Of a stretch of DNA of 64,000 bases, positions 35,755 through 45,470 are shown in pieces. A program made the position numbers and the translations under genes. The stretch is from Paragonimus westermani. Taxonomy: Eukaryota; Platyhelminthes; Trematoda; Plagiorchiida; Troglotrematidae. Every line of letters begins with the position of its first letter. Position 1 is the first letter of the stretch. The notes beneath the pieces were generated by a model that was not told the DNA's origin, made no database searches, and worked only from the letters and a program-made list of their open reading frames with translations. The stretch covers positions 14,257-78,256 of the forward strand of contig QNGE01000738.1 of the NCBI GenBank assembly GCA_008508345.1, read 5' to 3'.

Positions 35755-36398
35755 ATGGACATATGCTTAATTGTGTTCTCACCTTGCGAAATTTTATCTG
35801 GTCTTGAGTTTTGTCCGCACTCAACCTTGTTCACATTTAGCAAAAAATTGTTCAGGCAAACCGATGGTGTAGCTATGGGTTCCCTTGTTGCACCTGCAGT
35901 GGCCAACCTTTTCTCGGATACCTGGAAAAACAAGCGATGAGTGAATTTATCTGCCCTCCGCGAATTTGGTGACGGTATGTAGATGACATATTCGAAGTCA
36001 TGAAACAGACTGCTGGCGACCAATTCCTACAGTTTCTTAACTCAAAATGCAACGGCACTGTCTTCACATTGGAAACCGAAACCGATGAGCGCTCACTTAA
36101 TTTTCTAGGCTGCCTAGTCAAAGTTAACGAGCAACAAATATTTCAGGTTTCAGTGTACCGCACACCAACCCATTCTGGCCGTTATCTCAGCTTCAACTCG
36201 TCCCATCCATTCGTTATGAAAAGAGTAGTCATTAGATCACTCATCAACAGAGTTAATAAGATCTACACTACTGAGCTCTCCAGAACAACAGAGATTTCTC
36301 ATATCAAAGAAATGCTAAATGCTAATCACTTATCCGAACGCACAAATTTACCTAACCACAGCAAATCACACGTGACATCTGTTCCTCTGTTAATGTGA
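35755..36398 (+). mobile_element. Penelope-like retroelement 3, RT fragment
   Basis: Motifs on the plus strand: FRQTDGVAMGSLVAPAVANL (DGVAMGS at 35863-35880), then, after a frameshift between about 35910 and 35930, PPRIW*RYVDDIFEVMKQ with an intact YVDD at 35976-35987. The stop TGA (35970-35972) replaces the residue after IW. The open frame 36000-36398 continues with the thumb: SLNFLGCLVKV, VSVYRTPTHSGRYL, HPFVMKRVVIRSLINR and HIKEMLN. Only two obvious lesions break the RT, so this copy is younger than elements 1 and 2. The GIY-YIG domain is absent; the frame ends where a terminal repeat begins (36395). Confidence 0.83.
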
Positions 36399-36494
36399 TT
36401 TCGATTACAACACTTCTGAGTAAGGCCACTCGAAGTGGTTGAAACGTAGAGTATTACAACTTGCTCATAGCGTTGTATTATTCTCAATCTGTTT
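36395..36494 (+). repeat. Penelope-associated terminal repeat with hammerhead-like core, plus copy
   Basis: It aligns with the minus-strand repeat at 35049-35147. Order: GTGATTTCGATTACAACACTT, CTGAGTA (CTGAGGA in the other copy), a hairpin GGCCACT-CGA-AGTGGTT, GAAACG, then TAGAGTATTACAACTTGCTC. The repeat abuts the end of the RT open frame, so the two copies bracket Penelope-like element 3 in inverted orientation. One core base is changed in each copy. Confidence 0.62.
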
Positions 36495-36499
36495 ATCGA

Positions 36500-36954
36500 A
36501 ATATATGCACCGTCCATACAAAATCCATTATTCAGCCTTGTCACAAAGCCGAGCTAACGGTGAGGTCATCTGTACAACACAAAAGTTGTCGAATTATCTA
36601 GAAACCAATACACTAGCGTCTAAACTGCAATAATAACATCTGAATCGAGTCCACACCGACAGCCATTTCACTCATCTCTTCTGTGGGTCGAGTTGTGGGT
36701 CACCGATATACAGGGTCTAACTGTGAAGTCAAATCTACTAAACTCGTTAGGCCAAACCACTATACTTGGGTCTGCTAAAAGGAACAATTTGTTTACTCGC
36801 AAAATCATTGCGTGAGTTTATTAATCCAGAATTTTTCTGCGGGTGTCATCCAAAATAAACGGAGGAAGATTAAAGTATTTCCTACTTATAATTCCAGTTG
36901 TTGAGACTCACTACTGTTCGATCGGTCAAGTGAACGTCCAGTGCCAGATAATGG
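36500..36954. other. Short anonymous stretch between two retroelements
   Basis: No motif was recognised. Part of it may be the untranslated 3' end of Penelope-like element 3 or the 5' part of the CR1/Jockey fragment that follows. Confidence 0.35.
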
Positions 36955-37900
36955 GATGTGTAATATTACAGTACATTCTTACCAACAATCTAATCTTCGT
37001 AGTTCAAAGTGGGCTGATACGAACTAGGTCCCGTATGACTAACATGCTTTCCTCTACGCACTGTCTGAGGGAGACCACGGACTTCAGCCTTGTTTCAGAG
37101 GTCATATTCTGTGATTTCGCTAATTCATTTGATCAGCTGTCTCACGGTCCCCTTCCACATATGGCTTTCAAGAGATGATTCGTCGCTGGATAGCTTCGTT
37201 TCAACCCTATCAGTACTTGGGGTTAGAGGTGGTCTACCCCTCTTATACTCTGTACCCATCTCAGGTGTGATCGTTTCTAGTTTATGTCAGCGGTCTCCCA
37301 GAAGTAACCCTTAGTAAGTTCTAGCTGTTTGCGAATGATGTTCGAATTTGGAATCCATTTCCCCAACACTGTTGAAGCCCACCTTAATGCTATCGAACGT
37401 TTGTTACGGAAATGGTGTTTCCTACCAGTGACGACAAGCGTGTAGATATGCTTGTCGGTGAAGGTTCTTGAGAAGGGATCATGACAACTACGGCCCAAAA
37501 ACCTGTGGTGGTTGCCAAAGTGGACCTCAGGAAAGATTCAGGAATCTGTCTGTCGTTCAACCGATCGTTTCATTACCATATACAGGTAGCTAAGGTCAGC
37601 TGTGCTGTACTGAATGTGATAAATTGACTATTTCCCTGTGTTGACTGGAAAGTCTCGCAAACTGTCTACAGGATCCATTTGGAACCTTTGTTGGATTAAA
37701 CTGAATCGGTAGTATTTAGTGACCTAAGAAGGAACCCATCCATTGAAGCGTACTAAGCCAGCTATTTCGAAAACGGAATTAAACATTCTAAACGTTGTGA
37801 AAGAGTTTCAGTTAAAAATACTTGATCACTACTCACTCGCACATCAAACATTCAAGATGAACCGATTCATACTTCCATCTCTTTAAGGATTACGCAAATA
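36955..37900 (+). mobile_element. CR1/Jockey-type non-LTR retrotransposon RT fragment
   Basis: The plus strand reads NNLIFVVQSGLIRTRSRMTN, the lead-in to RT motif A, then VIFCDFANSFDQLSHGPL at about 37105-37160, where the first aspartate of the family box is kept. A second frame gives SGVIVSSL near 37260-37285 and LFANDVRIWN near 37325-37355, the equivalent of the FADD box with one D changed to N. Further matches are weaker (KTELNILNVVKEFQ, then LDHYSLAHQTFKM up to about 37870). Several frameshifts make it inactive. The endonuclease domain was not found, so it is probably 5'-truncated. Confidence 0.7.
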
Positions 37901-38030
37901 CACTGCCCACCTTTGTGGGACAAAATATTTTACAAGGTCAAGTGAAAACATCTGTGTAACTTGAAGTCTGAGTTTCGTGCTATGAGCGACGGCCGAGGAT
38001 CGTCAATTCCCCTTCTAAATTACAAACTAC

Positions 38031-38172
38031 TGTTAGATTTGTTGAAGCTCGCCCGGTCCGTTTGTCGTCTTTGTTGGGTATGATGCGGAGCGATGAATTC
38101 GTTGAGGCATGTTCGGTTTGTTTTGTAAAACGCCGATCCTAAATTTGACATTATCAATCCGTGCAGTATGCA
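38031..38172 (+). repeat. 5' LTR of BEL/Pao element 1
   Basis: It starts TGTTAGATTTGTTGAAGCTC and ends near ATCAATCCGTGCAG. It matches 43182-43318 with about six differences over the first 125 bp, including one single-base indel. The TG start and the position upstream of gag, with the partner just after the integrase stop, identify it as an LTR. At about 140 bp it is short for a BEL/Pao LTR. The exact 3' end and primer-binding site could not be fixed. Confidence 0.82.
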
Positions 38173-38626
38173 GCAAACAGTCGTGATGAACTTTGTGCCA
38201 TAACTGCACAGTAGTTGATTTATTCCTTTCACGACTATCATTGCTTATCTAGTAGAACTTCTCTTCTTGCTATTGCTTGAAACATACCCACCTTCATCCG
38301 CACCCGATTGTTTGTATGAGCCCATTTCCAGTTAACTGGTGGCCGTTGGCGGGTACGTATTTTGATTACTCCATTTTGAACGCCTTCCTGTTGGATAGTT
38401 TGTGTATCCGGTTAATTCACATCCAAGTTGAAAAAGCATCTTTGTTGTAATTTTATTCAAAATAGTATCGTAGAAATTCCAGTCCCTTCGATAGCCTTTT
38501 CTGACGTTCTTTGGACTTGATGGATAGTCCCGTTACCCCGACCGTCTGAATAGGCGTTGTTGGAATTGTCGAGTACGCGTTACTGAGTAAATTACCCTCA
38601 GGTCGCCAGGAGTGACTTAACAGCAC

Positions 38627-39385
38627 TTGGATAACGTGGTTTCAAGTCATTGCTGGATTCCGATCCTCCAGGTGGAACCAGTTGATGGATCGTCACGACG
38701 CTTTTATGGATTTCTTAGTAATTTCGAAAACACTGTTGTGAACAGATTAAACGATGATAACCAAAGGCTTTCATATTTGATTTGTTATCGCCGTGGTAAG
38801 GCGAAGGAATTCATAGAGCATTGTGTGCTCTTACCTGGGTCGGCGGGATATCGAGAAGCCATAGAAATGCTCACAAGTCAGTTTGGTCGCCCATATCAGA
38901 CCGTTCAGTCTGTAACGCATGTACTGTTTGGTGGCTCCAAGTTAGGTGTTTCTGACCTGGATGGTCTCAGGCGCTTAGCCACCCGAATGCGGGCGTGTAA
39001 CATCACGCTGTTCCAAGTAGGTGGGTCAGGAGGGTTGGATGAGTCTACTAATTTGATCCGGGTTGTTGAACGATTGCCAAGAGGTCTACAGGACAGATGG
39101 GCTGATATGGTAGACAATATAATTATCGCCAGGAGAGAGCCTACCTTCATTGGGCGTCATCACATTTCGACGCATGATGACGTGTCACCACGTACGCCCA
39201 AGATAAACGAAGAGGCTGTACAATGTGGTGCACCTTCTACAAGTCCAAACGGTGTTCTTTTGGACTTTGTACCTGTTTGGTCAGTGATCCGAACGTGCTC
39301 CATTGTGACATGCATTTACAGACGATCGTTCGGATATTACCTTAGTAGACGACAGAGTAGCTGGCAAGCCCGATTTGCAGAATAG
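38627..39385 (+). pseudogene. BEL/Pao gag-like region
   Basis: The open frame has 252 codons from a TTG; no ATG supports a start. Recognisable family parts are VEPVDGSSRRFYGFLSNFEN, RLSYLICYRRGKAKEFIEHC, SQFGRPYQTV, GLRRLATRMRACNITL and RLPRGLQDRWADMVDNII. This is the capsid-type domain of Pao elements. After RREPTF the frame loses similarity, and no CCHC knuckle is seen before the protease, so about one domain is deleted. The antisense frame at 38905-39150 is a shadow of this region; the same shadow at 55516-55761 (plus strand) revealed the second element. Confidence 0.85.
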
Positions 39386-39899
39386 TCCCTGTCGACTCTC
39401 TGTTCGTACTCTACATGACACTCGTATGGTACCATATCAACCAATGGCATTTGAAGTCAAATCTCTGAACAGGGCCAAAACAATCCCTATAGAGTTAGCT
39501 TATACTGGTGATAAATTACCGGCTGAACAGATCGATAGGCCATCCCCGATAGAGTTGCAACAGTGGACTCACCTAAGAGGAATTGAATTTGCCGGTATCT
39601 TAGACAAAAGCATAGGGGTTCTTATTGAATGCGATGTTCCCGAGGCTCACTGGATATTAAAACGAAGAACAGGAACCAGAAAGAAACCGTATGCTGTTAG
39701 AGCAGTCTTTGGGTGGAGCCTCAGGGTTGCAATTCGCGCTGCACCTGGAATGCCCAAGTGTGTAAACCACGTGGGTGCTCGGCTGGTGTTTCTGGGAGAC
39801 AAAATTCAGAGAATGTTTAAGTTGGAATTCGGTGAGCAGGGAATCTCGGAAAAAAGAGCTCTGTCATTCGAGGACAACGAAACCCTAGTTAAGGCGTAG
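39375..39899 (+). pseudogene. BEL/Pao protease region and start of RT
   Basis: This 174-codon open frame contains the C-terminal half of the retropepsin-like region: HLRGIEFAGILDKSIGVLIE, then CDVPEAHWILKRR, then PYAVRAVFGWSL. The active-site D-T/S-G triad lies upstream in the family and is not recognisable here. The tail (LSFEDNETLVKA) leads into the RT. A stop at 39897-39899 is followed at once by more RT-like sequence (DGHYEIGLPLR) in a nearby frame. Confidence 0.8.
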
Positions 39900-40990
39900 G
39901 CTTCTCCATTTTTTTCGGACGGCCACTATGAAATAGGTCTGCCATTGCGAACAGGGATTAATCAACTACCTGATAGTCGTGCGATGTGCGATCGACGTCT
40001 GCACTCACTTAAACTAAGGCTAATTAGAGATGCCACAGTGAAATCGAAGTATGCAGCTGTCATATCCAACCAACTTAGCAAGGGCTAAATAAGAAAGGTT
40101 TCCCTCTAAAGCGTTACTCGTGCTAGACGGTGGTATCTACCACATCATCCAGTACTTAACCCGAATAAGCCGGACAAAGTGAGAATAGTGTTTGATTGAG
40201 CAGCCGCATATCAAGGAGTGCCTCTTAAACACGTTTTGCTGCAAGGGCCTGATGTTACTAACAATCTTATTGGAGTGCTCCTCCATTTTCGCAAGCATGC
40301 GATAATCATCACGACAGATATTGAGGAAATGTTTTCGAAATTTCGGGTTCGGGAATGTGACAGGTGGGCTTTAAGCTTTCTGTAGGGGAGCTCACCTTTG
40401 TTCGATGAACCTCCTGAGGTATTTGAATTGAGTGTCCACCCTTTTGGTGCCAATTCCTTACCATTCCGTGTAAACTCTGCGCTTCAACGGGTTGCTACTG
40501 ACCATGAACAGGATTTTATGCCCTCAGCGCTATCAGCTATAAAGGAGAACTTCTATGTGGACGACTGTTATCTGTCGAAATGATTGAGGAAACTATGTTT
40601 GTTGTAGACGAACTTCGCGCCTTGTTACAGAAGGATGGGTTTCACCTTACAAAGTTGATATCTAATAGCTCTGAGATTGTTGAGCATATATCCTTGGAGG
40701 ATAGACTGTGCAAAACTGTTAACTTAGATCTAGGGTGTTTTGACTATTAAAGAACCTTGGGGTTGACATGGGATGTGGTAAATGGTTGCTTCCAGTTTCA
40801 AGTGCACCTTGTGGAGACGTCTTATACCACGAGGGGTACATTAAAATGCTTTGCTTATTTATATGACCATTTAAGAGTATTTGCCTTAACGCTACTTCCA
40901 GCTCGTAAGCTGCTGCAAGACCTCTGTGGCCGGGGTCTTGGTTTAGATAGTTTACTAAAAGAAACCGATCGTCTAACCTGAGAGAATTGG
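39900..40990 (+). pseudogene. BEL/Pao reverse transcriptase with intact YVDD box
   Basis: Readable in one main frame with stops: RRWYLPHHPVLNPNKPDKVR then IVFD (40130-40200); LLQGPDVTNNLIGVLLHFR (40237-40293); IITTDIEEMFSKFRV with the first catalytic D (about 40310-40350); FELSVHPFGANSLPFRVNSA (about 40420-40485); and ENFYVDDCYLS with YVDD at 40554-40565. The connection region LGLTWDVVNGCFQF and LLQDLCGRGLGLDSLLKE follows to 40970. Catalytic aspartates are kept, but at least four in-frame stops block translation. Confidence 0.85.
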
Positions 40991-41049
40991 CTGACAAACG
41001 TCCGATCTGTTAAATCAGTTAGAATGCTTTGTTATGTTCCTCGGGATAT

Positions 41050-41542
41050 TTCTACAGCCATGGGAATAGAACTTTGATTGTTTTTTAATGAGTCTGAGAT
41101 AGGATACGGTCTAGTTGGTTGTATTGGGTTGATAGCATTGAGCGGTTCGGTTGAGTGCTCCTTCATTCTAGGCAAATCAAGAGTGGTACCGCGCAAGACA
41201 ATTAATATCCCGAGACTTGAACTCACGGCGGCTGTCCTCGCAGTATGACTGATGCGGCTGCTTGTGGACGAACTGAAAATGTGTATCGACCGCGTAGTTT
41301 TTTGGACGGACTCAATGATGGTACTGCAATATATTCGCAGTACCAAGTCACGCTTTGCGATATTCGTTCCGAAGCGAGTGAGGTTAATATGTGAGTGGAC
41401 CACTATATCACAGTGGAGAAATGTGCCCTTCCAGCTGAACCCGGCCGATGTAGCATCGAGAGGAGATTCATATTTATCTTACCATGAGATGGACCATTGG
41501 CTTCGGGGACCGGAGTTTCCAGAACGTTCAGAGAGCAGCTGA
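41050..41542 (+). pseudogene. BEL/Pao RNase H-like domain
   Basis: Motifs are GYGLVGCIGL near 41100, KSRVVPRKTINIPRLELTAA near 41180-41235, then RLLVDELKMCIDRVVFWTDS with the conserved WTDS aspartate near 41300, and LNPADVASRGD near 41435-41470. The open frame 41252-41542 covers the second half. One stop (TGA at 41248-41250) interrupts the AVLAV*LMRL junction. Confidence 0.82.
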
Positions 41543-41849
41543 CCAAAGTTATCATTCTCTACTGCACTGACAAACGAAGACTGCGAGGTTAGGTGTGTTT
41601 TAGTTGTTGAGTCTGTAAATACAGTGAATACCATTTTGAATTATGTTATACCATGATATTTTAATTGGTTAAAATTAGTGAAGGCAGTGGCAGGGCGCTC
41701 TCGCTTCGTTAGGTTCATCTGCTCACTAAAGTCTGAAGGCCAAGAAGATCTGTTGGAGTCAGGGCCACCGAGTGTATTCGAACTGTAACGAGAAACTAAT
41801 AAGTTGATCACGCCTGTTCAGGAACAGTGTTTTTCAGATGACATGAAGT

Positions 41850-43080
41850 ACCTCAAGGCTAACCCCATTGACAAGAGACGTATAAGCCGTCTGCCCAGGT
41901 TGAGATCAGTACTAATAGACGGTTTATCGTGTCTTGGGGGGAAGAACATTTAGTGGCGCTGAAATAAACGATACAGTGCCCGTTGTTTTGCCATCACACG
42001 GCACAGTCACAGAGCATATAGTTAAGCATCACCACGAGATGGAAGGTAACATGAGTACCAACCAAGTAATTGCATCTATTCGGACGAAATTTTTGGCGTT
42101 AAAAAGAATGTCGTGATTACTAAGTGCTATAGATGCAGATAACTGAGCCATGTGAGCAGCTAACGGCTCCAATACCAATAAATAGATTGACTGGTGATGG
42201 GCATCCATTCCGGTATAATGGAGTGGACTATTTTGGTCCCTTCAAGGTCAAGATAAGTAGAAGCGAACACAAGTATTACGGCTGTGTTTATTTGTTTTCA
42301 GGCTCGTGTTATTCATTTGAAGGTTGTCCATTCACTGTCTACTGTTTTGTTCATGATGACACTTGCTAGATTTGTCAGTAGACGAGGAGCACCGGATGCG
42401 ATATATAGCGACAAAAACACCGACTTCGTGGGAGCAGATTCAGAGCTGAAGAAGAGGCTGAAAGCTTTGGATGAAAGGAAAGTTGCTGACTGCTTGCTAC
42501 TTCATAAAGTTGACTGGCATTCTAACCCACCTGGAGCCAGCCGTCGAGATAGAATGATAAGAACCATTCGGCTGGTACATACTTCCATCACTCACCAGCA
42601 GACTATAAATGAGGAGGCACTGCTCATTTACATAGTAGAGGTGGAACGAATAATTAACGATCGTCCGCTTTTGCCTATTTATGATGATCCTTAAAATCCG
42701 AAGGTACTGGGACTTAGTAATTTGTTATCGCTTCGGGGGTTTTCTGAACGACGATGTTACAGTATCAGAGAGCTATACTAAGAGGTGGATGTGAGCCCAA
42801 CATCTCGCTTACGTAGTTTAGAAACACCAGCGACGTGAACACCTCTTTGGGTTACAAGCTTATCACAAGTAATCCACTACCTCATGTGACTCGCAAGTAG
42901 GGGACGTCGTCCTCTTTTGTGACACATCAACTCTTCGGGGTGTTTGGTCGAAAGTTGTAGTTACCAATGCATCCTCAGAATCAGACAGTCACGTAAGACA
43001 AGTATTCGTGGAAACACCACAAGGTTTCGTAAGGCGTGATATGAGGTCGCTTTGCTTTCTGGAAGGGCATGACAGGAGGT
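41850..43080 (+). pseudogene. BEL/Pao integrase with damaged DDE triad
   Basis: The N-terminal zinc-binding part reads TEHIVKHHHEMEG then TNQVIASIRTKFLALK (42005-42110), but the paired cysteines are lost. The catalytic core has GVDYFGPFKVKISRSEHKYY (first D, about 42220-42275). The second block is RRGAPDAIYSDKNTDFVGAD (second D near 42405). In NPPGASRRDRMIRTIR the expected catalytic glutamate of the WER-like motif is missing. The end of the domain, EVERIINDRPLLPIYDDP, is clear at 42640-42693. The C-terminal domain DVVLFCDTSTLRGVWSKVVV continues to a stop at 43080, 100 bp before the 3' LTR. Confidence 0.85.
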
Positions 43081-43181
43081 AATTCTGGTATGTGGAGAGC
43101 TGTTCAAAGGTTTTCAGTGACTTATCACCCAATGGTCTTCGTGGTTTTTTGTAGAAAGCCCAAATGGCTTTCAGGACCCGG

Positions 43182-43318
43182 TGTTGGATTTGTTGAAGCT
43201 CGCCCGGTCCGTTTGTCGTCTTTGTTGGGTATGATGTGGAGCGATGAATTCGTTGAGGCGTGTTCGGTTTGTTTGTAAAACGCCGATCCTAAATTTGACT
43301 TCATCAATCCCTGCGGCA
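43182..43318 (+). repeat. 3' LTR of BEL/Pao element 1
   Basis: It matches 38031-38172, starting TGTTGGATTTGTTGAAGCTC. Just upstream is a small hairpin (AAAGCC-CAAAT-GGCTTT) rather than a clear polypurine tract. Target-site duplications could not be identified. Confidence 0.82.
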
Positions 43319-43758
43319 GTCATCTTTGAAGTGAGAATAAATTCAAACGAAAACCAAAGTTTTCAAAACATCTCGAGTTTCACAGTTTAATGTGAATTCA
43401 AATGGTTCATCCCTTTAAAGCGTCATCAACGCGAAAAGAATTGCTAGGAGTGAACTTACGAAAGCTACCGGCTTAATAGGAATGACCAGTGTGAAGCAGG
43501 TGATCTTAGAAGGACCAAGTCGTTTTCGAGTCAGTCTGAGAAATCCTGCACTAAACCAACTTCTATGGTGGGCGCAACGTAATGTGCGCCGTACAGAATA
43601 ATTGCATTTACTGTTATGATCAATAGGCAAACACTAACACATAACTACAAAGTTCTGTATTGATGATTACGTCCTGCTTGTTGTGCTGAGTTTCTGAGTT
43701 TGTTTGTTCTGATGACCGTTTCACCTTGTTGACTAACTAACTGAAGACTGCTTTAATA
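43319..43758. other. Intergenic, nothing recognised
   Basis: No motif was found between the 3' LTR and the open frame that begins near 43759. Confidence 0.4.
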
Positions 43759-43764
43759 TTGACT

Positions 43765-44163
43765 ATGTGGACCCATAAGGTTGTCTGTAAAGTGCAAGAT
43801 GTGAGACAAAAAGCGACGCTCGTTTCAACTGGAATGATGTCTGGATCGTCCTTACTTTGCAACAAAATAGCTACAGTGAATTTCCGGTTCAATAGACCGA
43901 CAGCTGTAACCGGTAGAGCAGTCAAGAACAATGGAACACCAGATCCAATTTCGTTAATGGTGGAAGAGCGAACTGAGCCTATTCCCTCCTTTGTCGAGGA
44001 TGGTGGGAACCTTGCGAAGGTGTCTAAGCTATTTAATCCCGAGCGCATGAACCAAACTATTACTTGTAGAGCGCTCACTTACAGGTTGGGGAAACCGGAA
44101 GGGTATGCAGAAGAACACACGTTGGCTGACCGAGAACGTCAATTAAAAATACGGCTGTCTTGA
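43765..44163 (+). other. Open frame of about 132 codons, weakly immunoglobulin-like
   Basis: This is the longest frame outside known elements. From ATG at 43765 it runs to TGA at 44161-44163. The part VKNNGTPDPISLMVEE, then LAKVSKLF and NQTITCRA, resembles strands C to F of an Ig domain of the nephrin or hemicentin type, with the F-strand cysteine about 61 residues after where the B-strand cysteine should be. That first cysteine (Phe in ATVNFRF) and the core tryptophan (Arg in TGRAVKNNG) are both absent. A donor-like CTTACAG|GTTGGG lies inside near 44086. It may be a diverged exon, a pseudo-exon or chance. The antisense frame 43737-44078 overlaps it. Confidence 0.3.
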
Positions 44164-45412
44164 TATTGCCTCAAAGTGACCCAAACGTCCTCGAAAAAGA
44201 ATGAGGTGGCTACCACAGCAACGCGACACGTTGTTCTACACTGTGCAGGCGGCTTCAAAATAACGGAACTCTTAATCCCTTAACCATCGTTCTACGCTCG
44301 CTTTATCATTAGTCGGTTTTGAGGTTTGATTTGAATTTTGCATCATTTTTCCATTCGAGTGGAACTGTGATATCCATACTCTCCGTACATAAACAAAAGT
44401 GCAGCTTAATTAAACACTATCTAACCCCTGTCCACATGTATTGTAGTTAAAACTTCCGTACTTGTGATTTCGTCGCTGAGAATCGTAGTGAATGTCATAA
44501 TAACCTTCACAACCTTATTGTTTGTTGTGTGTCTAGAGACGGTTGACAAGTTTTTGGACTCACACAGTCATACGCATACGTGGGATCAGTTCAACGTTTC
44601 GAATAGCCTCTTCAATTCATCAGAGTTAAATGATGTTCTGGTAAGAGGTTTGTTCGCAGTTAGTCACGGCTATACCAGAAACAGTTCTTCACATATTTAC
44701 GTTAAGCAGTATTTGGCTAGAAGAATTTCAATATATACAACTAGCTTATACGACTTATTGTTCGAAACGAGCCTTGATAATCAGCAACACAGGTAGTAAA
44801 GTGTTAGGGGGACATTGCCCTTAGTTAAATATGGGCGCCGAAAGCGTGTTTAACGTAACTGACCTTATTGAGTTAACCACTTTTAGATGTAACGCAATAG
44901 CTCAGTATTATAACTAATAACATGCCAGTCACTCTGATAACCTTGCCCCTCTTGAACAAACAGAACACTACCAGATAATGTGAATCATTTAACTATATAC
45001 ACACACACAGCAGTTCAAAAACTGAGGGAAATCTGGACAATCTAGGACCGCTTGTGATACAAGTAATCCATTACATTTGTTCAATATCGATCAGATGTGC
45101 CATTGCAAATTCAATGCAGAATGAATAACATCTAAGCTCCTATGGGTGGGACCAACAGGTGGTCCGGTGCGTGACCTGCTCTCCGAATGGAATGCAGTAA
45201 TACCACGTCACAAATGATCCGTTGCAATCAGAAGGTGAACGATTAAAGATACATCAGAAAAATATGAAACGAACAGGTGATTAGTTTTTGATGTAATCTC
45301 TGTATCGCCCACAGATAATCTCTCAGCATTCTTTCTTTCTAGAAAATGGTTCAGAGTATGCATTTTAAGAGAGCCCCAATGTAGAGTTCAGTTCAGCTCC
45401 ATACACTGAAGT
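44164..45412. other. Intergenic, no gene recognised
   Basis: An open frame at 44464-44796 (+, 110 codons from GTG, no in-frame ATG at its start) has a hydrophobic N-terminus (VVNVIITFTTLLFVVC) like a signal or anchor, with several N-x-S/T sites after it. No family was recognised, and it could equally be chance. A short (AC)n run lies near 44998-45009. Confidence 0.3.
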
Positions 45413-45470
45413 CCATGGGTACTGATGATGTCACCCGGATTGGTGACGAAACGTTTTGCAACCTAAATGG
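45413..45470 (+). ncRNA. Hammerhead-ribozyme-like motif (type I layout), probably degenerate
   Basis: The core CTGATGA is at 45422-45428, followed by one extra T. Stem II is a perfect 6-bp hairpin, GTCACC (45430-45435), loop CGGATT, GGTGAC (45442-45447). GAAAC follows immediately (45448-45452), as in hammerheads. The stretch GTTTTGCA could form the very short stem III seen in Penelope-type hammerheads. Stem I can pair CCAT/ATGG (45413-45416 with 45467-45470) and GGT/ACC (45418-45420 with 45461-45463). The extra T after the core and the lack of a clear NUH cleavage triplet before ACC suggest that this copy has lost activity. No Penelope coding sequence was seen next to it. Confidence 0.5.

Larger units (their letters stand above)
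38031..43318 (+). mobile_element. BEL/Pao LTR retrotransposon 1, near full length, inactive
   Basis: About 5.3 kb from LTR to LTR, with gag, protease, RT, RNase H and integrase in BEL/Pao order on the plus strand. Domains are described separately. Each keeps long readable stretches (252 and 174 codons for the first two), but stops at 39386, 40198-40200, 40381-40385, 40748-40750, 40980-40982 and others separate them. The zinc-knuckle part expected between gag and protease is missing. Similarity of the two LTRs (roughly 95 percent by eye) suggests moderate age. An inverted, more damaged relative lies at 52690-57235. Confidence 0.9.

Noticed and set aside
38905..39150. Minus-strand open frame of 81 codons
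   Set aside because: It is antisense to the BEL/Pao gag region; its match at 55516-55761 reflects homology of the sense strand, not a gene.
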